Origin: Bin87 sp965207585
Lineage (GTDB): Bacteria > Chloroflexota > Dehalococcoidia > Lucifugimonadales > UBA3495
Length of the DNA: 64,000 nucleotides
Reading direction: 5' to 3'
Assembly: GCA_965207585.1 (NCBI GenBank)
Contig: CBDBMT010000003.1
Location: 3,100,001-3,164,000 of the forward strand
Below, in pieces: positions 58,383 through 64,000 of this stretch. The notes under the pieces are model-generated. The model was not told the DNA's origin, did no database searches, and saw nothing but the letters and a program-made list of their open reading frames with translations. The translations under genes and the position numbers were made by a program. Each line of letters begins with the position of its first letter. The stretch's first letter is position 1.

Positions 58383-61300
58383 ATGCCGGCCTTTGACGTG
58401 GTTTCCAGCCGGGTCAGCTTCCCGGAACTCGATGCCGAGATCCTTGATTATTGGAAGGAGCGCGATGTCTTCCGCCGGTCCATCGACGACCGGCCGGACG
58501 CGCCGCTCTTCATGATGTACGAGGGCCCGCCCACCGCCAACGGCAGCCCCGGCATCCACCACGTCTTGGCCCGTGTGTTCAAGGACGTGATTTCCCGTTA
58601 CCGCACCATGAAAGGTTGCCGGGTGATCCGCAAAGGCGGCTGGGACACTCACGGCCTGCCGGTGGAGTTGCAGATAGAGCAGGAGCTCGGCATTTCCTCC
58701 AAGCGGGAAATCGAGGAATTCGGCATCGCCGAGTTCAACAAGCGGTGCCGGGAGAGCGTCTTCCGCTACGTAAAAGAGTGGGAGGTGATGACCGACCGCA
58801 TCGGCTACTGGGTCGACATGGATGATCCCTACGTCACCCTGGAAAACGACTACATCGAAACCGGATGGTGGATACTCAAGCAGCTGTGGGATCGCGGCCT
58901 GCTCTACCAGGACCGCCGCGGGGCTCCCCATTGCCCCCGCTGCGTCTCCAGCCTTTCCTCCCACGAGGTGGCCCTGGGATACCGCGAGAACACTCCGGAC
59001 CCGTCCACCTTCGTCACGTTTGAGGCGACGGAGTGGCTGGATGGCGCCTCGCCCGACATTCCCTCCTACTTCCTGGCCTGGACCACGACTCCGTGGACGC
59101 TGCCGGGCAACACCGCTCTGGCAGTCAGCGCCGATGCCGATTACTCCATCGTAGAAACCACCAACGCCGCCGGCGAAACGATCCGGCTGGCTCTGGCCAC
59201 CGCGCTGCTGGGTGTGTTGCACGACGATTACACCGTCACCCAGGAGGTGAAAGGAAGCGACCTGATCGGCCTGTCCTACCGACCGCTCTACGATGCCTCC
59301 GAATTCGGCACGCCGATCCGCCAGTTCCTCGCCAACGCAGACGGCCAAATCTCCCTGGAAGACGTTGACTCCTACACGACGAAAGTCGTTTCGGCTGATT
59401 TCGTGAGCATGGATGACGGCAGCGGCATCGTGCACATCGCGCCGGCCTTTGGCGACGAGGACCTGGGCCTGGGTCGCGAGCACCAGCTGGCCTTCGTGCA
59501 GCCCGTCGACTTGCAGGGCGTTATCACCGGCAGCTATCCCTTCGCCGGCAAGTTCGTGAAGGATGCCGATCCCGAAATCCTCGCCGACCTGGAATCCCGC
59601 GGCCTGCTGTACCACCAGGGCGTCTACCGCCACACGTACCCGTTCTGCTGGCGCTGCGATACCCCGCTCCTCTACTACGCCAAGACCTCCTGGTACATCC
59701 GGACCACCGCGGTCAAGGATCAACTGGTGGGCAACAATTCCCGAATCAACTGGTACCCGGAGCACATCCGCGAGGGCCGGTTCGGGGAGTGGCTACGCAA
59801 CAACGTGGACTGGGCAATCTCCCGCGAACGCTACTGGGGAACCCCGATACCCATCTGGCAGTGCGACGGGTGTGGCGAGATGGACTGCGTCGGCGGTGTG
59901 GCGGAGTTGACGCAGCGATGCGGCCGGGATCTCGAGGATCTGGACCTCCACCGGCCGTATGTGGACGATGTTGCCTGGCCCTGCCCCTCCAGCGATTGCC
60001 AGGGCGCGTTCCGGCGGATCCCCGAGGTTATGGACTGCTGGTTCGACTCGGGCATGATGCCGCTGGCCCAGTGGCACTACCCCTTCGAGAACCGCGACAT
60101 CGAGACCGACGGGCGACTGCCTGCGGATTACATCTGCGAGGCTGTGGACCAGACCCGGGGTTGGTTCTACAGCCTCCATGCCCTGTCCACCTTGCTCAAG
60201 GACGACGTGGCTTACCGCAACGTCATCTGCCTGGGCCTGATCCTGGACGGGCGCGGTCGCAAGATGAGCAAGCGGCTGGGCAACATCGTCGAGCCTGACA
60301 GCATCCTCGACACCCACGGCGCGGACGCCCTGCGGTGGTATCTGTTCACCGCGTCGCATCCGGGCGAGCCCCGGCGTTTCTCCGACCGCCTGGTGCAGCA
60401 GACCCTTCGCCAGGTGCTGCTGACCTTGTGGAACGTCTACTCGTTCTTCACCAACTACGCGAACATCGACGAGTTTGAGCCGTCGCAGATCCCCGAGGGA
60501 TGGCGCCCCGAAGCCGAGCTGGACCGCTGGATCCTGGCGGAGCTCAACCAGTTGGTTCAGGTGGTGGATGATCACCTGGAAAATTACAACCCCACCGACG
60601 CCGGACGCCGCATCGCCGAGTTCATTGACGTGCTCTCCAACTGGTACGTCCGCCGCTCGCGCCGCCGCTTCTGGCGGTCGGAAAACGACGCGGACAAGCT
60701 CGGCGCTTACGCTACCCTGTACCGGTGCCTGACCACGATGGCCAGGCTGATGGCGCCGCTGGCTCCCTTCGTGTCCGAGCAGATGTACCGCAACCTGGAG
60801 CTGCGCTACCAACCTGACGCGCCCGATAGCGTGCATCTGTCCCCCTACCCGGTGGCCGACACTTCGCTTATCGACAGACCCATCATGGACGCGACCCGTC
60901 TGGCGATCCGCGTGTCCAGCATGGGCCGCGCGGCCCGCAGCAAGGCCGGATTGAAGGTCCGCCAGCCGCTGGCCGAAGTCGTGGTCAAGACCCGCATGGA
61001 CGCGGAACTGCCATATCTGGGACAAGTTCGCCCCCAGATTCTTGAAGAACTGAACATCAAGGAGTTGCGAGTCGCTGACGGCGCCGGGGACCTCCATGTT
61101 CAAGCCCAGGAGTTGGCCAGCGACGACGGCGATACGGTGGTGTCGATAGCCGGATACTCTGCGGCTCTCGACTCAGGTTACATGGTCGCGGTTGACGCTC
61201 GCATCACTCCCGAATTGGCCGACGAAGGCTTGGCCCGCGAGCTTGCCCACCGCATCCAGAACCTGCGCAAGAGCGCCCGGTTCGAAATCACCGACCGCAT

Positions 61301-61487
61301 CGTCACCTACTACGAAGGCCCCGATGACTTGGCTCGCGTAATGGCTGTGCATGGCGACTATATCAGGCAGGAAACCCTGAGCGACGACCTGCTGGTTTCG
61401 GTTCCGGAGGACGCGGCGAAATCCGAGACGGCGCAGATCGAAGGTATGGAAGTCACGCTGGGGGTGCGCCGCACGAACGGCGCCTGA
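58383..61487 (+). CDS. ileS: Isoleucyl-tRNA synthetase, IleRS2 type, with altered HIGH motif
   Basis: 1034-residue class I synthetase charging tRNA-Ile. Length and the opening P-P-T-A-N-G-S-P-G-I-H-H mark the eukaryote-like IleRS2 form. The HIGH position reads G57-I-H-H60, so the first His and third Gly are exchanged. The rest of the active site is normal: W-D-T-H-G-L-P-V-E, W-T-T-T-P-W-T-L-P-G-N, editing-domain F-G-D-E-D, and K-M-S-K-R at 627-631. A weak promoter-like TATAAT is at 58302-58307. mutM begins 6 bases after the stop, so they are co-transcribed. IleRS2 proteins resist mupirocin. Confidence 0.95.
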   Translation: MPAFDVVSSRVSFPELDAEILDYWKERDVFRRSIDDRPDAPLFMMYEGPPTANGSPGIHHVLARVFKDVISRYRTMKGCRVIRKGGWDTHGLPVELQIEQELGISSKREIEEFGIAEFNKRCRESVFRYVKEWEVMTDRIGYWVDMDDPYVTLENDYIETGWWILKQLWDRGLLYQDRRGAPHCPRCVSSLSSHEVALGYRENTPDPSTFVTFEATEWLDGASPDIPSYFLAWTTTPWTLPGNTALAVSADADYSIVETTNAAGETIRLALATALLGVLHDDYTVTQEVKGSDLIGLSYRPLYDASEFGTPIRQFLANADGQISLEDVDSYTTKVVSADFVSMDDGSGIVHIAPAFGDEDLGLGREHQLAFVQPVDLQGVITGSYPFAGKFVKDADPEILADLESRGLLYHQGVYRHTYPFCWRCDTPLLYYAKTSWYIRTTAVKDQLVGNNSRINWYPEHIREGRFGEWLRNNVDWAISRERYWGTPIPIWQCDGCGEMDCVGGVAELTQRCGRDLEDLDLHRPYVDDVAWPCPSSDCQGAFRRIPEVMDCWFDSGMMPLAQWHYPFENRDIETDGRLPADYICEAVDQTRGWFYSLHALSTLLKDDVAYRNVICLGLILDGRGRKMSKRLGNIVEPDSILDTHGADALRWYLFTASHPGEPRRFSDRLVQQTLRQVLLTLWNVYSFFTNYANIDEFEPSQIPEGWRPEAELDRWILAELNQLVQVVDDHLENYNPTDAGRRIAEFIDVLSNWYVRRSRRRFWRSENDADKLGAYATLYRCLTTMARLMAPLAPFVSEQMYRNLELRYQPDAPDSVHLSPYPVADTSLIDRPIMDATRLAIRVSSMGRAARSKAGLKVRQPLAEVVVKTRMDAELPYLGQVRPQILEELNIKELRVADGAGDLHVQAQELASDDGDTVVSIAGYSAALDSGYMVAVDARITPELADEGLARELAHRIQNLRKSARFEITDRIVTYYEGPDDLARVMAVHGDYIRQETLSDDLLVSVPEDAAKSETAQIEGMEVTLGVRRTNGA

Positions 61488-61493
61488 CCGGTT

Positions 61494-62306
61494 ATGCCGG
61501 AACTACCGGAGGTCGAAAACACCCGCCAGTACTTGCTCCGTTCAGGTCTGGCGGGCAACCGTTTGGGCGCGCCGGAAATCACTTGGGCCAATACCATCCG
61601 GGAGCCGTCGGTGGGTGAGTTCATTGAGGGCGTGGCCGGCCGGCGAGTGAGTGACGTGCAGCGACGCGGCAAGTACCTCATCGCACCCCTGGACGACGAT
61701 CAATTCCTCATCCTGCACTTGGGCATGACCGGCAGCCTGCGCATCCACGATGCCGGCAGCGAACCGCCGCCCATGGTCCGGCACACCTTCCCGCTGGACG
61801 ATGGCCGGGAGATGCGGTTCATCGACCCGCGCAAGTTCGGGCACCTTTGGCTGCTTTCCGACCCGTCCGGCGCCATGCGGAAAATGGGCCCGGAACCGTT
61901 GGAACCGGCTTTCACGGTTGCCGTCCTCGCTGAGCTTCTAGGCAGTCGCAAGGCGCCGATGAAGGCCGTTCTGCTCGACCAATCTGTGGTCGCGGGGTTG
62001 GGAAATCTATACGCCGACGAATCCCTGTTCCTGGCTGGGATACACCCGGAACGAGCCGCGAATGATCTGGATGACGACGAGATTCGCGCTCTCCACGCCG
62101 CAATCGTCCAGGCGTTGGCGCATTCCGTGGCCGCATACGCAGCCGCGCGGGAAGCCGAATGGCCCGACCCGCCGATTGCTCTCTCGCCGTGGTCGATCCC
62201 CAGATCAGCCGACGAACCCTGTCCCAAGTGTTCAGGCGCGGTTGCGATGATCCGGGTGCGGGGGCGCAGTTCATGGCACTGTCCGGCGTGCCAGCCGGTC
62301 AGGTGA
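61494..62306 (+). CDS. mutM: Formamidopyrimidine-DNA glycosylase
   Basis: 270-residue bifunctional glycosylase/AP lyase for 8-oxoguanine and ring-opened purines. P-E-L-P-E-V-E at the N-terminus supplies the catalytic Pro2 and Glu3. Lys60 in R-R-G-K-Y-L and H-L-G-M-T-G-S-L contact DNA. The C-terminal zinc finger has C-P-K-C and C-P-A-C. Length is normal. It starts 6 bases after ileS. The Met in position 1 must be removed to expose Pro2, consistent with the chosen start. Confidence 0.94.
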   Translation: MPELPEVENTRQYLLRSGLAGNRLGAPEITWANTIREPSVGEFIEGVAGRRVSDVQRRGKYLIAPLDDDQFLILHLGMTGSLRIHDAGSEPPPMVRHTFPLDDGREMRFIDPRKFGHLWLLSDPSGAMRKMGPEPLEPAFTVAVLAELLGSRKAPMKAVLLDQSVVAGLGNLYADESLFLAGIHPERAANDLDDDEIRALHAAIVQALAHSVAAYAAAREAEWPDPPIALSPWSIPRSADEPCPKCSGAVAMIRVRGRSSWHCPACQPVR

Positions 62307-62333
62307 AGGCAGTTCCGTCCCGGCTATACAGTA

Positions 62334-62744
62334 TCAGAGGATGTTTTCGCTGCCGATGGCTGCAACGGCCCGGGACCGATCGGCGGTTTTCAGCGCGATC
62401 ATCGCGTATCCAGCCTGGCGGCTCAGGATGTGCATGCTCTCGATGTTGACGCCAGCATCTTTCAGGTCACCGGCCACTTTGGCCAACGCTCCGGGTTCGT
62501 CGGGCAAGCGGAGCACCAGAGCGTCGTCGCTGATTGCCTTGAAACCCGCCTGATTGAGCACGTACAGGGCGCGGTCGTAGCGGTCGGCGGTCAGGATAAT
62601 CGCACCCTCTTCGCCCACCACCTGCGCGTTGATCGATTCCAGGTTGATGCCTTCCGCGGCAAGGACCTGGCTGATGTTGGCAATGACGCCGACCTCGTCC
62701 TGAGCCATGACGATGATGCGGTTCAAGGGGTTCACTTGGTTCAT
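62334..62744 (-). CDS. Tandem ACT-domain protein
   Basis: 136 residues with two ACT regulatory domains: V-M-A-Q-D-E-V-G-V-I-A-N-I-S near residue 15, and L-P-D-E-P-G-A-L-A-K-V-A near 80, each beta-alpha-beta-beta-alpha-beta. No catalytic domain is attached. Such stand-alone proteins bind amino acids or act as small regulators. The gene lies upstream on no visible operon except the decarboxylase 48 bases before it on the same strand. The ATG at 62744 has a well-placed AAGGA; a TTG at 62753 is less likely. Confidence 0.88.
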   Translation of the reverse strand: MNQVNPLNRIIVMAQDEVGVIANISQVLAAEGINLESINAQVVGEEGAIILTADRYDRALYVLNQAGFKAISDDALVLRLPDEPGALAKVAGDLKDAGVNIESMHILSRQAGYAMIALKTADRSRAVAAIGSENIL

Positions 62745-62792
62745 AATGACCAATCCTTCTCCGGTTCCGGCGGAGGAGTGAGCAAAGCTAGG

Positions 62793-63941
62793 TCAGCCGG
62801 CGCAGTCGGCGACGAGTTCGTCGATCATCTCCCGGCTGACGTGGGGCATGGTGATAATGTGGGCGATGTTGCCTTCAGGGGCCATCTGCCACTTGCGGAA
62901 TACTTCATCGCGGGGACGTGGGAACACTACCGTAACCGAGTTCCGGTGCCGCCACGCGGATATCCCGCGCTCGTTGAACTCCCCCACCGCGTATTCCGCC
63001 GTGTCCAGCATTCCGGCGACGATGTCGCGAAACCCTTCATGCCCGCGCTGGGCAAAAGCGTACCAGATCATCAGCGGCGCCAGCGCGCTGCGGGACCCGG
63101 ACAGGGTCGTATCTTCAACGCCCACGTACTCAATGGCGCGACCCACCCGTTCCACGTAGGGACGCTTGGTCAGCACCACGCCGCAGGGCAGGGGCGCGCC
63201 GATCAGCTTGTGCCCGCTCACCGAAACGCTGTCTACGCCGGCGTCAAACCCGTAGGGTTGAGGGTTGGCGACGAACGGCAGGATCATGCCGCTGAGAGCG
63301 GCGTCGGCGTGGATGTAGTGACTGGTCACGGCCTGATCGCGGAGGATATCCCGTATCCGCCCGATGTCGTCCACCGCGCCCCGCATGGTAGTCCCCACGT
63401 TGGCCATGATCACGGCGGGAAGGTCACGGTTGACCCGGATCATCGCTTCCAGGTCATCGTAGTCGATTTCACCATTTTCCTGCCGCCTGATCATGATGTG
63501 ACGCGCGTTCAGCACCCGCACGTTTTTAAGTACGCTGTAGTGAGTCTCTTCCGAGAAGTAGAACATCGCGTTAGGGAACAGCTCGCGCGCCAGGTACAGG
63601 CCGTACATGTTGCCTTCGGTGCCGCCGGAGGTCACGTAGCCCCAGGCATCTACCGGCGCGATGCGCATCAATCCGGCGAAAATTTCTATGACCTCCCGCT
63701 CGATTTCATGGGTATTGCCCCGGAAATTGCTGGGGTAGAAGGGGTCGCCGACGTTGTTGATAGAGTATTCCAGGAATGGCGCCAGAGGAGAATAGTCGAA
63801 GTCCTGATTCACCGGATAGCCAACCTGCTGCCGCGCGGCCGAGTCAATATCGCTCAACAGCCGGTCCAGCCGTTTTTGGATTTGCGGTTGCGACAAAGCG
63901 TTTGGCATCGATGTGGCGGTTGACGCCGATGAGTTGGTCAT
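62793..63941 (-). CDS. hdc: PLP-dependent histidine decarboxylase-like protein
   Basis: 382-residue group II decarboxylase. Motifs match PLP-type histidine decarboxylases of Gram-negative bacteria: V-G-Y-P near residue 40, W-G-Y-V-T-S-G-G-T-E-G-N-M-Y-G, F-S-E-E-T-H-Y-S-V (His134, stacks on PLP), H-A-D-A-A-L-S-G-M-I (Asp213), and S-G-H-K-L-I-G with PLP Lys245, then P-L-P-C-G. It would convert histidine to histamine and CO2; a close relative acting on serine is possible. ATG at 63941 has GGGAG upstream; another in-frame ATG is 15 bases earlier. An ACT-domain protein follows 48 bases downstream, in the same direction. Confidence 0.87.
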   Translation of the reverse strand: MTNSSASTATSMPNALSQPQIQKRLDRLLSDIDSAARQQVGYPVNQDFDYSPLAPFLEYSINNVGDPFYPSNFRGNTHEIEREVIEIFAGLMRIAPVDAWGYVTSGGTEGNMYGLYLARELFPNAMFYFSEETHYSVLKNVRVLNARHIMIRRQENGEIDYDDLEAMIRVNRDLPAVIMANVGTTMRGAVDDIGRIRDILRDQAVTSHYIHADAALSGMILPFVANPQPYGFDAGVDSVSVSGHKLIGAPLPCGVVLTKRPYVERVGRAIEYVGVEDTTLSGSRSALAPLMIWYAFAQRGHEGFRDIVAGMLDTAEYAVGEFNERGISAWRHRNSVTVVFPRPRDEVFRKWQMAPEGNIAHIITMPHVSREMIDELVADCAG

Positions 63942-64000
63942 AATCCGGGCTCCCATGGTTACCGGCCTTTGCGAAGGTCTTCTTGTGAGCGTGACCGATG

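Noticed and set aside
1..64000. Prophage, integron, IS element or CRISPR array
   Set aside because: No integrase, transposase, capsid, Cas or array-like sequence was seen; the only mobile-like DNA is the pair of 108-109-bp inverted-repeat elements.

Overview
The window reads as one contiguous piece of a GC-rich bacterial chromosome. Lineage is inferred from content, not from a marker tree. The mix fits Chloroflexota, probably a Dehalococcoidia/SAR202-type free-living heterotroph: split methylmalonyl-CoA mutase, several oligopeptide/dipeptide ABC transporter parts, two luciferase-like flavin monooxygenases, a fused hydantoinase/oxoprolinase, NIPSNAP, GYD and Uma2 proteins, eukaryote-type isoleucyl-tRNA synthetase, and a UGSC-family selenoprotein. 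There is no phage, transposase, integrase or CRISPR array. tRNA genes encode CCA. GTG and TTG starts are frequent.

Layout. 1-5.6 kb (minus): partial YyaL/DUF255 thioredoxin-fold protein and a peptide-transporter operon (binding protein, DppB, DppC) interrupted by a 109-bp inverted-repeat element. 5.8-7.3 kb: tRNA-His and tRNA-Arg, then a lipoprotein HtrA protease facing them. 7.7-12.9 kb (plus): NIPSNAP protein, methylmalonyl-CoA mutase large subunit, acyl-CoA dehydrogenase, methylmalonyl-CoA epimerase, DNA polymerase III delta. 12.9-22.7 kb (minus): orphan OppD ATPase, PHP phosphoesterase, FtsK, RNase J, uracil-DNA glycosylase, acyl carrier protein, NusB, FabD, ribosomal protein L32, DUF177, and the mutase B12-binding subunit. 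22.9-32 kb: tRNA-Arg, then catabolic enzymes (2-hydroxyacid dehydrogenase, FAH-family protein, hydantoinase/oxoprolinase, class IV aminotransferase, flavin monooxygenase), with a second copy of the inverted-repeat element. 32-40 kb (plus): YvcK, GlmS, a phosphonoacetate-hydrolase-like enzyme, homoserine kinase, aspartate kinase, glycosyltransferase, TPR protein. 40-46 kb (minus): tandem SagB-type oxidoreductase, FolB, CitE-like lyase, DNA polymerase I. 46-53 kb (plus): two FmdB zinc ribbons, ThiE, translin, DUF2071, an unrecognised protein, the selenoprotein, and a membrane-anchored beta-propeller. 53-56 kb (minus): a second peptide-transporter operon that has lost most of its binding protein, its DppB and the front of its DppC. 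57-64 kb: GYD protein, ThiD, IleS, MutM, then ACT-domain protein and histidine decarboxylase on the minus strand.

How the parts work together. Mutase large and small subunits, epimerase and acyl-CoA dehydrogenase make a propionyl/branched-chain acyl-CoA route into succinyl-CoA, although the B12 subunit lies about 12 kb away on the other strand. Peptide import, aminotransferase, hydantoinase and FAH-type enzymes suggest growth on peptides and dissolved organic nitrogen and carbon.

The most notable locus is 49465-51107. A protein with no family I can name is followed by a gene with an in-frame UGA that continues in the same frame into a conserved-looking C-terminal half. A small stem-loop follows the UGA at the spacing expected of a bacterial SECIS. 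I read this as a selenocysteine protein. Second is IleS, whose HIGH motif is rearranged to G-I-H-H.
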